The notes under the pieces: generated by a model
The model's input: the letters and a program-made list of their open reading frames with translations, nothing else
Databases searched by the model: none
Told to the model about the DNA's origin: nothing
Position numbers and translations under genes: made by a program
Source of the DNA: Snodgrassella alvi
GTDB taxonomy: Bacteria; Pseudomonadota; Gammaproteobacteria; Burkholderiales; Neisseriaceae
Assembly: GCF_040741455.2 (NCBI RefSeq)
Contig: NZ_CP160328.2
Coordinates: forward strand, 2,111,701 to 2,175,700
Direction of reading: 5' to 3'
Length of the DNA stretch: 64,000 bases
Shown here: one piece after another, positions 37,079 to 46,396 of the stretch
Layout: each line of letters starts with the position of its first letter
Position numbering within the stretch: the first letter of the stretch is position 1

Positions 37079-37354
37079 TCAGGATGCTTCATCTACCATG
37101 GCTTTAGCTAACTCAGTATGGTTCATCTTGCCATATGTACTAAGCCAGTCACGGGCAGCTTCGCGCTGATCGCAGCTTTTGGCTGCTTCTGTCTGAACTG
37201 TATTCATCTCGGTATAGGTCAGTTGTGCCAGATACTGACAATTCAGCACTTGTGTAAACGAAGCTGGTGCAGCCATGGCACCGGCCGGAGTAGGGCGAAA
37301 ATTGCCCAGTAATAACAATACAGCCACCAACCCGACAGTCTTCAACACATTCAT
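37079..37354 (-). CDS. Small secreted protein of unknown function
   Basis: This 91-residue protein has a Sec signal peptide (VGLVAVLLLLGNF, likely cut after PAGA or AMA near residues 26-28). The short, Ala/Thr/Glu-rich mature part has two cysteines (LNCQYL and KSCDQR) that could form a disulfide. ATG at 37354 is preceded by CGGAGTCAATC. I do not recognise a family. It is divergent from the S24 repressor across about 180 bp of very AT-rich DNA, so it could be one of its targets. Confidence 0.7.
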   Translation of the reverse strand: MNVLKTVGLVAVLLLLGNFRPTPAGAMAAPASFTQVLNCQYLAQLTYTEMNTVQTEAAKSCDQREAARDWLSTYGKMNHTELAKAMVDEAS

Positions 37355-37483
37355 GATTGACTCCGTAAATTAGATAAATCTAATAATTTATTTATTTTTT
37401 GCTATATTACTTAGAAAAAAATAAATAAACAACCTAAAAATTTCTTGAAAATTAATTTACTATTTATGTTTTTAAAATTGTTG

Positions 37484-37513
37484 TATAATAAAAACAAATT
37501 TAATAACGTTATT
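37484..37513 (+). promoter_or_regulatory. Promoter and palindromic operator of the S24 repressor
   Basis: TATAAT at 37484-37489 is a perfect -10 box. The 12-bp palindrome AATAACGTTATT (37502-37513) falls just after the predicted start, before the GGAG ribosome site at 37527. A palindrome there fits autorepression by the dimeric repressor encoded downstream. The -35 box is poor. Confidence 0.5.
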
Positions 37514-37537
37514 TCTAATAATTGCTGGAGTTTGTGC

Positions 37538-38215
37538 ATGCAAACATTTAAGGATCGTCTGGCTTCGCTCTGGCCAGGGGAGCGCCAATCCAAAATTGCC
37601 ACAGACATAGATATGACCATGGCCGGATTCAGCCGAATCTGGCATGAAGGCGGTCTACCTAAAGCAGAAACCCTGAAACGCATCAAAGAATTGAAGGGAT
37701 GCAGTATCGACTGGCTGCTCACCGGAGAAGGAGAGCCTTTTCCCGAACAGCCTACACAGGCGGCACACGATACACTAGGTAATCCAGTGAATGCTGATGA
37801 CTTTGTCTATGTGCCGCGTTATGCCATTGAAGCTGCTGCCGGACACGGTAGTCTAGTGGATAACGAAAAACCGATGTTTACCATGGCGTTTCGCAAGGAC
37901 TGGATAAACGCAATGATTAGCCCCGAAGTGAGCGGCTTATCAGTTATATCGGTTAAAGGCGACTCCATGGAAGGCGTATTAAATGATGGCGATACCATAT
38001 TGGTGCAGCAAATGAATCATATCCGCCGTGATGGCTTGTATGTATTGCGTATCAACGACAACTTATTGGTAAAACGTCTGCAGCTGATGCCGGGAAATGT
38101 TGTAAATGTGATTTCTGCCAACGAAGCCTATCCAAGTTTCGAAATAAGGCTGGATAGCGAAAGTGACGATGTGCAGATTATTGGCAAAGTTTTATGGTTT
38201 GGCCGCTATCTATAA
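37538..38215 (+). CDS. S24-family (CI/LexA-like) transcriptional repressor
   Basis: The 225-residue protein has an N-terminal helix-turn-helix (about residues 5-70, with DWLLTGEGEPF closing it, as in phage CI-like proteins). A C-terminal S24 peptidase domain follows, with the serine in KGDSMEGVL and the lysine in LLVKRLQL. The likely self-cleavage bond is Ala-Gly in EAAAGHGS. Such repressors cleave themselves when RecA is activated. ATG at 37538 follows GGAG by 7 bases, although the frame is open further upstream. No prophage genes surround it, so it is a stand-alone regulator, possibly a SOS- or stress-linked remnant. Confidence 0.85.
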   Translation: MQTFKDRLASLWPGERQSKIATDIDMTMAGFSRIWHEGGLPKAETLKRIKELKGCSIDWLLTGEGEPFPEQPTQAAHDTLGNPVNADDFVYVPRYAIEAAAGHGSLVDNEKPMFTMAFRKDWINAMISPEVSGLSVISVKGDSMEGVLNDGDTILVQQMNHIRRDGLYVLRINDNLLVKRLQLMPGNVVNVISANEAYPSFEIRLDSESDDVQIIGKVLWFGRYL

Positions 38216-38333
38216 TATTGTGCAGAGCAGATATTAAATTAATGTTTTTATAATTCTACCTCGCTAAGATATTGAATCTCTGCGTATAAGCCAGACTAAT
38301 TTAGCCCACTACCAATGTGCTATCTGAATCCAT

Positions 38334-38373
38334 AAAAAAACCGTCTGAATGGCAGAATTCAGACGGTTTTTTT
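38334..38373. terminator. Bidirectional terminator with inverted DUS-like cores
   Basis: AAAAAAACCGTCTGAAT and ATTCAGACGGTTTTTTT flank a short loop. Both arms contain CCGTCTGAA, nine of the ten bases of the core Neisseria DNA uptake sequence. It lies between the convergent repressor and clpX genes. Confidence 0.93.
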
Positions 38374-38392
38374 ATATTTGGATAAATCTAGA

Positions 38393-39667
38393 TTATTTTG
38401 GACTTTTATAAACACTACCATCCGCGAGTAACCATTCAGGCTCTGCACCTTTATCAATCACATCCTGATTTACCACTACCTTTTTCACATCGGTTAAATC
38501 CGGCAGAGCATACATTGTATTCAGCAATGCCTTTTCCACAATGGAGCGCAGGCCACGTGCACCAGTTTTACGCGCCATAGCCAGTTTGGCAATTGCTTGC
38601 AGGGCGGAAGGCTGTACTTGTAATTCCACACCTTCCATAGCAAATAATGCCTGAAACTGCTTGATTAAAGCATTTTTCGGTTCGGTCAGAATATTAATCA
38701 AAGCATCTTCATCCAGTTCAGCCAGCGTAGCAATCACCGGCAAACGGCCAATCAGCTCAGGAATCAACCCGAATTTAATCAGATCTTCTGGTTCCACAGT
38801 CTGAAATAACTCACTGACATTGGTATTTTCATCTTTACTGTGTACCGCCGCACTAAAACCAATACCACCTTTTTCTGTGCGCTGACGAATTACCTTTTCC
38901 AGACCGGCAAATGCACCACCACAAATAAACAGAATATTCGTGGTATCAACATTAATGAATTCCTGATTAGGATGCTTACGGCCGCCTTGTGGCGGTACTG
39001 AAGCCACCGTACCTTCCACCAATTTAAGCAATGCCTGTTGTACGCCTTCCCCAGATACATCCCGAGTAATAGAAGGATTATCACTTTTGCGAGAAATCTT
39101 ATCGATTTCATCAATATATACAATACCTCTTTGCGCTTTCTGTACATCAAAATCGCATTTGCTTAGCAATTTAGTAATAATCTGTTCTACATCCTCACCC
39201 ACATAGCCGGCCTCAGTAAGGGTTGTGGCATCTGCCATCACAAACGGCACATCAAGCTTACGAGCCAACGTTTGTGCCAGCAGCGTTTTACCGGAGCCGG
39301 TTGGTCCAATCAGAAGAATATTGGATTTAGACAGCTCTACCTGTCCTTCTTCTTTGCCAAAACGCAAGCGTTTATAATGATTGTATACAGCCACGGCCAG
39401 TGATTTTTTGGCCGTTTCCTGTCCAATTACATATTGATCCAGATTCGCCACAATTTCCGCCGGTGTTGGCAGCTTGTCTAGGCCGCTGTCGGTATCAGTA
39501 CCTGCCGGCTTAAATTTTTCTGCAGAAGAAGCACCTGCATTATGTAGCATGTCGTTGCATGTATCCACGCATTCATTACAGATTAATGCGTTGTCACCTT
39601 CAATCAGATTTTTAACTTCGTTTTCCGGTTTCCCGCAAAACGAACAATAACGAATTTCTTTACTCAT
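38393..39667 (-). CDS. clpX: ClpX, ATPase subunit of the Clp protease
   Basis: ClpX unfolds substrates and feeds them to ClpP. The 424-residue protein has the N-terminal four-cysteine zinc-binding domain ([10 protein letters not shown] and CNECVDTC). The AAA+ core has Walker [13 protein letters not shown], Walker [11 protein letters not shown], and the pore and RKH regions. IGF-type loop sequence lies in the segment around [11 protein letters not shown]. Length is normal. Its usual upstream partner clpP is not adjacent; the 400 bp before it hold no gene. It ends at the shared terminator at 38334. Confidence 0.97.
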   Translation of the reverse strand: MSKEIRYCSFCGKPENEVKNLIEGDNALICNECVDTCNDMLHNAGASSAEKFKPAGTDTDSGLDKLPTPAEIVANLDQYVIGQETAKKSLAVAVYNHYKRLRFGKEEGQVELSKSNILLIGPTGSGKTLLAQTLARKLDVPFVMADATTLTEAGYVGEDVEQIITKLLSKCDFDVQKAQRGIVYIDEIDKISRKSDNPSITRDVSGEGVQQALLKLVEGTVASVPPQGGRKHPNQEFINVDTTNILFICGGAFAGLEKVIRQRTEKGGIGFSAAVHSKDENTNVSELFQTVEPEDLIKFGLIPELIGRLPVIATLAELDEDALINILTEPKNALIKQFQALFAMEGVELQVQPSALQAIAKLAMARKTGARGLRSIVEKALLNTMYALPDLTDVKKVVVNQDVIDKGAEPEWLLADGSVYKSPK

Positions 39668-40076
39668 AAACAGGTTTTCATCAGAAAAAAGAGCTTATAG
39701 CGAAAGCCGATCCAGATGTCTAAAGCGCAAATTGCCCAGATCCGGCCAAAAAACGAGTATATAATGTTATTAGCTTGATATCAAACCAAATGCTGATGTT
39801 GTTTTATCCACTTGCGAAATCAGTTTAGCAATGCAAAACTAATTAAAATATCGTTTATAAACAGCTTTTAAACAATTAAATTGGCTCAGAAAATACCGGC
39901 CGTGATTGAAATTGCCTTATAATCAATAAGAGAAACAAAATTTCGTACTGATAATTTGTACGTTTAAACACGCCTCTCAACCATAGGTGTAGCCTAGCCG
40001 CACCTTTCGTACATTAAGAATAAGCAACTAATAGAGAATTATATAACCCTCACACAGGGTCAAAAAGGAAGTTATC
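39668..40076. promoter_or_regulatory. Divergent clpX/pbpG promoter region
   Basis: About 410 bp without a gene, AT-rich. It contains TTTATCCACTTG, a near match to a DnaA box, at about 39803. It must carry the promoters of clpX and pbpG. I see no heat-shock or other regulator consensus that I can assign. Confidence 0.4.
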
Positions 40077-41027
40077 ATGTCACGTTTATCTTGTCTGCGT
40101 CGCTGGCAGTGGGTAAGCTTGTTAAGCAGTAGCCTGTTTTTTGCCGTACCTACGGTAGCCGGTGATCTAGATGTTCTCGGCAGATTTATCGAACAAAAAC
40201 AGGCAGGTGGCCAGTCTGACACCCTCAGCTCATTTATCAGTAACCACCCAGATGCCAATCTGGAAGCTCGCGCACAAATTGCCGGTCCTTTATTAAGTTC
40301 ACAATCGGCCTTGATTATGAACAATCAGACCGGAGAAATCCTTTATCAAAAAAATATTAATCAAGTTCGTTCCATTGCTTCCATATCCAAGCTCCTCTCC
40401 GCCATGGTGGTGCTGGATGCCAATCAGAATATGAACGAGCCGATTACCATCACCGATGCTGAAATAGACCGGCTGAAAAACTCCACCAGCCGTCTATCTG
40501 TTGGCACAGTGATGACGCGGCGCGAATTGCTCCACATCGGACTGATGAGCAGTGAAAATCGTGCTATCCATGCGCTGGCACGCACTTATCCAGGAGGAAT
40601 GCCGGCATTTGTAGAAGCCATGAATCGCAAAGCAGCCGAGCTGGGTATGAATAATGCACGTTTCTACGAACCAACCGGCCTCGACCCGCGTAATCAGGCT
40701 ACTGCACGCGATCTGGCATTGTTGGTACGCGGCGCCAGCCAATATCCGCTTATCAGACAATATTCCACTGATAATTCCGGCTCAGTTTATACCAGTAATG
40801 GCCGCGTAGAGCAGTATCACAATTCCAACGCACTGGTACGTGAAGGTGTATGGCCGATTGCTCTACAGAAAACTGGCTATATCCGTGAAGCTGGCCGCTC
40901 CATGGTGCTGCTCACCAGTGTGCAAAATCAACCCGTGACCATCGTGCTGCTTAATTCTCCAAGCTCCACCACTCGTGTTAGTGACGCTCGTGCGTTACGT
41001 TCATGGGCGATGCAGCAGTCTCTCTGA
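40077..41027 (+). CDS. pbpG: D-alanyl-D-alanine endopeptidase (PBP7-like)
   Basis: PbpG cuts cross-links in peptidoglycan in the periplasm. The 316-residue protein has a signal peptide (WVSLLSSSLFFAVPTVAG). The penicillin-binding active site has SISK as the SxxK motif near residue 103, SSEN as SxN, and QKTGYI as KTG. The size matches PBP7 and the small S11 peptidases rather than DacA, since no long C-terminal amphipathic domain is present. ATG at 40077 follows AAGGAAGTTATC. A terminator at 41048 ends it. Confidence 0.92.
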   Translation: MSRLSCLRRWQWVSLLSSSLFFAVPTVAGDLDVLGRFIEQKQAGGQSDTLSSFISNHPDANLEARAQIAGPLLSSQSALIMNNQTGEILYQKNINQVRSIASISKLLSAMVVLDANQNMNEPITITDAEIDRLKNSTSRLSVGTVMTRRELLHIGLMSSENRAIHALARTYPGGMPAFVEAMNRKAAELGMNNARFYEPTGLDPRNQATARDLALLVRGASQYPLIRQYSTDNSGSVYTSNGRVEQYHNSNALVREGVWPIALQKTGYIREAGRSMVLLTSVQNQPVTIVLLNSPSSTTRVSDARALRSWAMQQSL

Positions 41028-41047
41028 TTACTGTACTAACATTGATT

Positions 41048-41073
41048 ACCCCGTTAGCGATAACGGGGTTTTT
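41048..41073 (+). terminator. Rho-independent terminator after pbpG
   Basis: A 9-bp stem ACCCCGTTA/TAACGGGGT, with loop GCGA, is followed by TTTTGTT. Confidence 0.92.
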
Positions 41074-41189
41074 GTTATCTTGCCGGTAAACCTTACTGCT
41101 GAGTAGCTTAGACAACACAGCGGAACGTGCTAACATTAGAGCAAACACCGGAATCAATTCTGAAACAGACAACAGGGAAAGGTACAGAT

Positions 41190-41942
41190 ATGGCTATATT
41201 AATTACAGGTGCTTCTGCCGGTTTTGGTGCCGAAATGTGCCGGGTAATGGTTCGTGCCGGATATCAAGTTATCGGTGCGGCGCGGCGGCTGGAAAAACTA
41301 CACCAATTACAAGCCGAGCTGGGTACCACCTTTTTACCCCTGCACATGGATGTTGCCGACAAACAAAGTGTAGATAACGCGCTGGCCTCCCTGCAAGGCA
41401 CATGGGCAGATATCGATTTATTGGTGAATAATGCGGGTCTGGCATTGGGTATGGAGCCCGCTCAGGAAGCAAACTATGCCGACTGGGAAACCATGATTCA
41501 TACCAATATTCTTGGTTTAACCTATGTTACCCGTCAGATACTGCCACGCATGGTAGCCAAAAATGCCGGTTATATCATCAACCTTGGTTCAACTGCTGGT
41601 TCTTGGCCGTATAAAGGCGGCAATGTTTATGGTGCCACCAAAGCTTTTGTGCGCCAGTTCAGCCTCAATCTACGTACCGATCTGGCCGGTACCCGCATAC
41701 GTGTCACCAATATCGCCCCAGGCCTGTGTGGCGATACTGAATTTTCTAATGTCCGTTTTCGCGGCGATGAGCAGCAAGCTGCGGCTGTATACGAACACAT
41801 CAGCTATCTGCAACCAGCAGACATCGCCAATACCGTGTTATGGCTCTATCAGACACCAGCTCATATGAATGTAAACCACATTGAAATTATGCCTGTAGCA
41901 CAAACATTTGCCGGCCTAAGTGTAACCCGTGATTTGGATTGA
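41190..41942 (+). CDS. SDR-family NADP-dependent dehydrogenase (YdfG-like)
   Basis: The 250-residue classical short-chain dehydrogenase has the nucleotide motif TGASAGFG at residues 6-13, NNAGLA in the middle, the active-site serine in NLGSTAGSW, and YGATK as the YxxxK motif. Overall length and the MDV and PGLCGDTEFSNVRF segments resemble YdfG, which oxidises L-allo-threonine and 3-hydroxy acids and reduces malonic semialdehyde. ATG at 41190 follows AGGGAAAGGTACAG. It ends 11 bp before zur, so the two may form an operon. Confidence 0.9.
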   Translation: MAILITGASAGFGAEMCRVMVRAGYQVIGAARRLEKLHQLQAELGTTFLPLHMDVADKQSVDNALASLQGTWADIDLLVNNAGLALGMEPAQEANYADWETMIHTNILGLTYVTRQILPRMVAKNAGYIINLGSTAGSWPYKGGNVYGATKAFVRQFSLNLRTDLAGTRIRVTNIAPGLCGDTEFSNVRFRGDEQQAAAVYEHISYLQPADIANTVLWLYQTPAHMNVNHIEIMPVAQTFAGLSVTRDLD

Positions 41943-41953
41943 GGCTGATTAGA

Positions 41954-42454
41954 ATGAGTAGTAAGACCGTGTGGCAGTCCAAAGCTGAAGAAAAAGCCCG
42001 CATCATTGCTCAATGTGTCCAGCACAGCGTCACCATCACCCAATTGCGCGAACAGGTTCTGGATATTGTATTAAACATGAGCGGTGTCATTAAAGCTTAT
42101 CAAGTACTGACACACATGCAGCAACACAGCAGCAGCACCATCGCTCCGCCAACTGCCTATCGCGCCTTGGACTTTTGGGCAGAGCAGGGTGTATTGCATA
42201 AAATACCAGCGGTAAACGGTTATATTCTCTGTCGCCATGTGCAGCATGAATGTGATAGTGATTGTCATGAAGATGACATCCACCACAACGATTTTGTACT
42301 GGTTTGCAACCAGTGCGGTACTGTGGATGAACAAAGCCTGAGCTCTGAATGGGCAGCTCTACGCCGGCGTGCAGCCGACAATGGTTTCATATTGAATGAT
42401 GAACACATCGTACTTACCGGAATCTGCCTGCATTGCCAGCTAAAGCCAGCCTAA
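41954..42454 (+). CDS. zur: Zur-like zinc-responsive Fur-family repressor
   Basis: The 166-residue protein has a Fur-type winged helix (with APPTAYRALDFWAEQGVLHKI). A metal-binding C-terminal half follows: CRHVQHECDSDCHEDDIHHNDFVL, then C-x2-C in CNQC and a final CLHC. The structural zinc cysteines are complete, and the histidine/aspartate-rich stretch fits a zinc sensor. The sequence is closer to Zur than Fur, because it lacks the Fur HHDHxxC order. ATG at 41954 lies just after the dehydrogenase gene. Zinc-uptake targets are not in this window. Confidence 0.85.
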   Translation: MSSKTVWQSKAEEKARIIAQCVQHSVTITQLREQVLDIVLNMSGVIKAYQVLTHMQQHSSSTIAPPTAYRALDFWAEQGVLHKIPAVNGYILCRHVQHECDSDCHEDDIHHNDFVLVCNQCGTVDEQSLSSEWAALRRRAADNGFILNDEHIVLTGICLHCQLKPA

Positions 42455-42615
42455 AATATCTCCCTGAATTCAATCAGTTTTCCGCCTGCCTGCTATTCCA
42501 AACTTCAGGCTGTGCGGATTTTCGCCATATTTCAACAAGCATTATTCAGTCTTGCCAAAGTGCCTTCACTCTTTAGAAACCATAATGAACGATTAGATTG
42601 CCATTACCCCAGCAA

Positions 42616-43316
42616 CTATTCCTGATACTTAAAAGGCTTAATAGATGTACACAGCTTCTTCAAGTTATCTTCAATATCTTTAATATCATCCAAATAAAGA
42701 ATCCAAAGTTTTTTTCGTGCATGAAAGCAGGCGGTATAAAACAGATTACGCCTATTCTCCAATTTTCAATTTTCCTCTTCCGTATACGGTTTATTCTGGC
42801 TCTAGAGACAGACTGGCAAAAAAAATTTTAAAATTATTTTTATTGTTTCTCCTAAGGTTATATCCCAAGATTATTGCTACATTGTTATATTTTTATCTTG
42901 GTGCCATCATACGTTTTGTATTGAAATGTTTGCAGCTTATCGTGCTCATTGTTGAAAAGTCATCCATTGCTGTCATAAATCTAAGCCACTGTTCAGAATC
43001 TTTTTTATAGCTGAGTTTCTCTTGTTGATTTTTTATCTATTTGTTTATCTGTTAGTTTTACATCGGGCTTGGTTTTTCCTTCTATCCAAACATTTCTTCA
43101 TGCAGCAGGCCATCAGTATAGCCCTCAATTGTTTTTACGTAATTCATTGATTCTATGCTGGAGAAAATACTTTAACGACTCAATTAGTATGTAGGTTTTA
43201 TCAGCACACCCACCAGCTTGAATAATATAACTATCAAAATTATCAATGGCTCTAAATATTTTCTGATGTATTTTTTATTGTTCGTCGTAATTGGTTTTCA
43301 AACACATTTTTATCCT
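42616..43316 (-). pseudogene. Decayed gene with several frameshifts and stops
   Basis: On the minus strand, coding-like text runs from an ATG at 43316 (preceded by GAGGATAAAA) to a TAG at 42616-42618, but across different frames and with internal stops. Pieces visible in order include KIHQKIFRAIDNFDSYII, then IESLKYFLQHRINELRKNN, then EGYTDGLLHEEMF. Further on come SEQWLRFMTAMDDFST and, at the C-terminus, DDIKDIEDNLKKLCTSIKPF. The intact ancestor would have had about 230 residues and no obvious signal peptide. I do not recognise the family. The many lesions argue against sequencing error alone. Confidence 0.6.
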
Positions 43317-43915
43317 CTTAATTTTTATTAAGTTAGTTATTCAGTTAATTCAAACCATCCAGAATAGATATTTAGGTAATGCTTTTATATTCGATAATGA
43401 ATCTGTGTCTATAGTAATGATGGTGAAAGTAGCGCACTGTCAAATTTGGTATTGCTTTATTTATATTAATTTTTAGCAGTAATTGAAACAAACTTTCAAT
43501 ATAAATCTGTTCGTTTGAAGAAGGATTTTAAATAATTTTGAGAAAGCTGTTTCTAGTAATGCAATAATACTCAAATTTATTGTAGTTTGTTTGAATAATT
43601 ACCTCTTCAGCAGCCGGAAAGGCACTTCATTGACAAGATGATAATCTAGTAGAGTTTTAGCAAAAATTCCTCTTTTTTATAATAGTAGTGAATAAAGAAT
43701 TATTATTTTGTATTAATGACAATTTCTAGTGACAGAATAAACTAATATATTAATTAAAATAGGTATGACAAACATTTATTCATATATTTAATCTAATTTA
43801 AAAATTTATTTGCCAGTCTAATATCTTAAAAAAATTTGCATGTAAAATAAGTTGAGGCTATAAATAATTTTCATTCAACAGTTCTGGCAGCAGCATTCAG
43901 TTTAAGGAGATACAT
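43317..43915. other. AT-rich spacer upstream of the amidase gene
   Basis: About 600 bp, very AT-rich. A short minus-strand fragment (DYHLVNEVPFRLLKR then a stop, near 43600) looks like the end of another lost gene. No intact gene is supported. The last 60 bp carry the amidase ribosome site. Confidence 0.4.
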
Positions 43916-44719
43916 ATGAACAACATCTCAGTGGGCATTGTGCAGATGGTTTCTGGCACGAACGTGGCGGAAAATATTCAGTCTATGCAGCGTCTGGTGC
44001 GGCAAGCTGCGGCTGCTAGGGCTGAGTGGGTAGTGTTACCAGAGTACTGGCCCATTATGGGGCAGAATGATACTGATAAGGTGAAGGTGGCTGAAGTATT
44101 TGGCGATGGACCGTTGCAAACCGCTTTAAAATCGCTGGCCGCTGAATTGGGTATCGTGCTCTTTGGCGGTACCATACCATTACAAAGCACAGATAAAGCC
44201 AAAGTGCTTAACACTATGATGGTATACGGCCGCGCCGGTGAACTGCTTGGCTTTTATCATAAAATGCACCTGTTTGGATTTGTGGGTGCCAATGAAAGTT
44301 ATGCAGAAGCCGATACGATTTTGCGTGGCATGGATGTGCCGCAGTTAAAAGTCGATGATGTTTCCGTAGCTCAAGGTATTTGTTACGATTTACGTTTTCC
44401 TGAATTCTTCCGTGCTCAACTGCCTTTTGATGTACTTGTACTGCCCGCTGCTTTTACCTATACCACCGGTAAAGCGCACTGGCATACGCTATTAACTGCA
44501 CGTGCAATTGAAAATCAGTGCTATCTTCTCGCATCAGCACAAGGTGGTACTCATCAAAACGGCCGCCGCACTTTTGGTCACAGCATGATCATTAATCCAT
44601 GGGGCGAAGTGCTGGCTTGTTTGCCGGAAGGTGAGGGTGTGATTACCGCTGAGCTGGATAATAATTTTCTGCAATCAGTACGCAGTAAATTACCGGCTCT
44701 CCAGCATCGCATATTGTAA
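43916..44719 (+). CDS. Nitrilase-family amidohydrolase, probable deaminated-glutathione amidase
   Basis: The 267-residue carbon-nitrogen hydrolase has the catalytic triad: glutamate in VVLPEYW (about residue 42), lysine in FYHKMHLF, and cysteine in QGICYDLRFPEFF. The pattern KMHLFGFVGANESYAEAD and the overall length resemble Nit1/YbeM enzymes that destroy deaminated glutathione, a metabolite repair role. Other omega-amidases remain possible. ATG at 43916 follows AAGGAGATACAT, a strong ribosome site. It is a single gene. Confidence 0.88.
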   Translation: MNNISVGIVQMVSGTNVAENIQSMQRLVRQAAAARAEWVVLPEYWPIMGQNDTDKVKVAEVFGDGPLQTALKSLAAELGIVLFGGTIPLQSTDKAKVLNTMMVYGRAGELLGFYHKMHLFGFVGANESYAEADTILRGMDVPQLKVDDVSVAQGICYDLRFPEFFRAQLPFDVLVLPAAFTYTTGKAHWHTLLTARAIENQCYLLASAQGGTHQNGRRTFGHSMIINPWGEVLACLPEGEGVITAELDNNFLQSVRSKLPALQHRIL

Positions 44720-44772
44720 TCAGGAATGATTTGGTTCAATAAAAATAGCAAGCTTAGCACTGGAACTGACGA

Positions 44773-44846
44773 ATTTGATAGACGTTTTGTCTAAATAATC
44801 AAATCTGTAATCATTTAAACAGGACAATAGCAATCATTACTTGTCC
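44773..44846 (+). promoter_or_regulatory. Two inverted repeats upstream of the NSS transporter
   Basis: ATTTGAT-AGAC (44773-44783) pairs with GTCT (44789-44792) and ATCAAAT (44798-44804), leaving a bulge. GGACAA pairs with TTGTCC at 44822-44846. Neither has a T tract. They may be operators or a structured leader; no known riboswitch core is visible. Confidence 0.35.
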
Positions 44847-44947
44847 AAAAAAGAGAATCATGGCATGATTATCGATTAAATTTTGACTATATAAAGTTAA
44901 ATGTTGAATTTTCTATCAAATTTTGATTTAGGAAGCAGTGGGCAGTT

Positions 44948-46309
44948 ATGAGTGGTGGAACTAAGAAAAAATCGCATTCGCAATGGAGCTCGCGGATGGG
45001 CTTTATGCTTGCCGCAGCAGGTTCGGCAGTGGGTCTGGGCAATATCTGGAAATTTCCTTATATGGCAGGGCAGATGGGTGGTTCTGCCTTTGTGCTGACC
45101 TATCTGATATGTATGTTTATCATTGGCCTGCCGATTCTGGTTGCGGAATGGTTGATTGGTCGCCGCGGTCAGAAAAATCCGATTCATACCATGGAAGATG
45201 TAGCTGCTGCTGAAGGGCGTTCTAAATCATGGCGCTGGGTAGGGATTATCGGCGTTTTAGGCTCATTCTTGATTCTGTCTTTCTATAGCGTGATTGGCGG
45301 CTGGGCTACCGATTATATCTTTCTGGCCGGTAGTGGTACCTTTAAAGGACTGCATGGCGATGGTACCAGTCAGGTATTTCAGCAATTTCTGGGTAGTGTA
45401 AGCCATCTGCTTACATGGCATACAGTGTTTATGTTTGCAACTGCATTGATTGTTGCCATGGGTGTGGGAGCCGGTCTGGAGCGTTCTTGTAAAATCATGA
45501 TGCCGGGGTTGGGCGTTTTGTTGATTGGTCTGGTGATTTATGCGGCGGTTGTCAGTGGCCCTTCTTTTGGTAGAGCATTCACTTTCCTGTTTACCCCAAA
45601 TTGGTCCGCAATTACCGGAAAAGCAGTGTTAGCGGCTCTTGGCCATGCCTTTTTCAGTTTATCGCTTGGTATGGGAATTATGATGGCCTACGGCTCCTAT
45701 CTGGGCAAAGATGTTAATCTGATTTCTACTGCTCGTACTGTGGTGATTCTGGACGTTATCGTTGCCATGTTATCCGGCATGGCCATTTTTCCTCTTGTAT
45801 TTGCCAATGGTTTGCAACCGGGCGAAGGCCCTGGCCTTATCTTCGTTACTTTACCAATTGCTTTCGGTAATATGGCTGGCGGTACTATCATCGGTATTCT
45901 GTTCTTTATTTTTCTCACTTTTGCAGCACTGACATCTTCAATTTCATTACTGGAACCAACAGTCGAACTGTTGGAAGAAAAAACGCATCTAGGCCGTAAA
46001 TCCGCCACTCTGGTAAGTAGCGTGGTTATCTGGGCATTGGGTATTGCCTGTCTGTTGTCTTTTAATGAATGGCAGGATGTAACTATTTTCGGTAAAAATA
46101 TTTTTGACTGCTTGGATTACCTCACCAGTAAACTGATGTTGCCATTAACTGGTCTGGGCACCATTATTTTTGCTGGCTGGATGATGAAACAGGAAACCAT
46201 CCGGCAAGAACTGAATTTAAGTCCAGTAATATTTGCTGGGTGGAAATTTTTATGCCGAATCGTTATTCCAGTGGCAGTGATTGCTATTCTGATTTACGGA
46301 TTTATGTAA
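44948..46309 (+). CDS. Neurotransmitter:sodium symporter family transporter
   Basis: The 453-residue inner membrane protein belongs to the LeuT-like NSS (SNF) family, which takes up amino acids or related compounds with sodium. The family hallmark GFMLAAAGSAVGLGNIWKFPYMAGQ is at residues about 19-43, with the sodium and substrate site on helix 1. About 11-12 hydrophobic helices follow, and the helix 6-8 region has FFSLSLGMGIMMAYGSYLGK. The substrate cannot be read from sequence; tyrosine, tryptophan or branched amino acids are possible. A strong terminator follows. Confidence 0.92.
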   Translation: MSGGTKKKSHSQWSSRMGFMLAAAGSAVGLGNIWKFPYMAGQMGGSAFVLTYLICMFIIGLPILVAEWLIGRRGQKNPIHTMEDVAAAEGRSKSWRWVGIIGVLGSFLILSFYSVIGGWATDYIFLAGSGTFKGLHGDGTSQVFQQFLGSVSHLLTWHTVFMFATALIVAMGVGAGLERSCKIMMPGLGVLLIGLVIYAAVVSGPSFGRAFTFLFTPNWSAITGKAVLAALGHAFFSLSLGMGIMMAYGSYLGKDVNLISTARTVVILDVIVAMLSGMAIFPLVFANGLQPGEGPGLIFVTLPIAFGNMAGGTIIGILFFIFLTFAALTSSISLLEPTVELLEEKTHLGRKSATLVSSVVIWALGIACLLSFNEWQDVTIFGKNIFDCLDYLTSKLMLPLTGLGTIIFAGWMMKQETIRQELNLSPVIFAGWKFLCRIVIPVAVIAILIYGFM

Positions 46310-46346
46310 TCTTGGTATAATTCTTATTAGAATATAGGTTTATCAC

Positions 46347-46396
46347 CAATAAAAGCACTGGCCGGCAAAGAAAAATGCCGGCCAGTGCTTTTATTG
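46347..46396. terminator. Long terminator after the NSS transporter
   Basis: AATAAAAGCACTGGCCGGCA and TGCCGGCCAGTGCTTTTATT form a 20-bp stem with an 8-base loop. Its symmetry means it can work in both directions. Confidence 0.9.

Noticed and set aside
42717-43010. 97-residue plus-strand open frame in the AT-rich region
   Set aside because: The minus strand shows clear, though broken, coding text here, so this frame is its shadow.
43291-43476. 61-residue plus-strand open frame
   Set aside because: Low-complexity hydrophobic sequence from AT-rich DNA, no ribosome site, and it overlaps the start of the decayed minus-strand gene.
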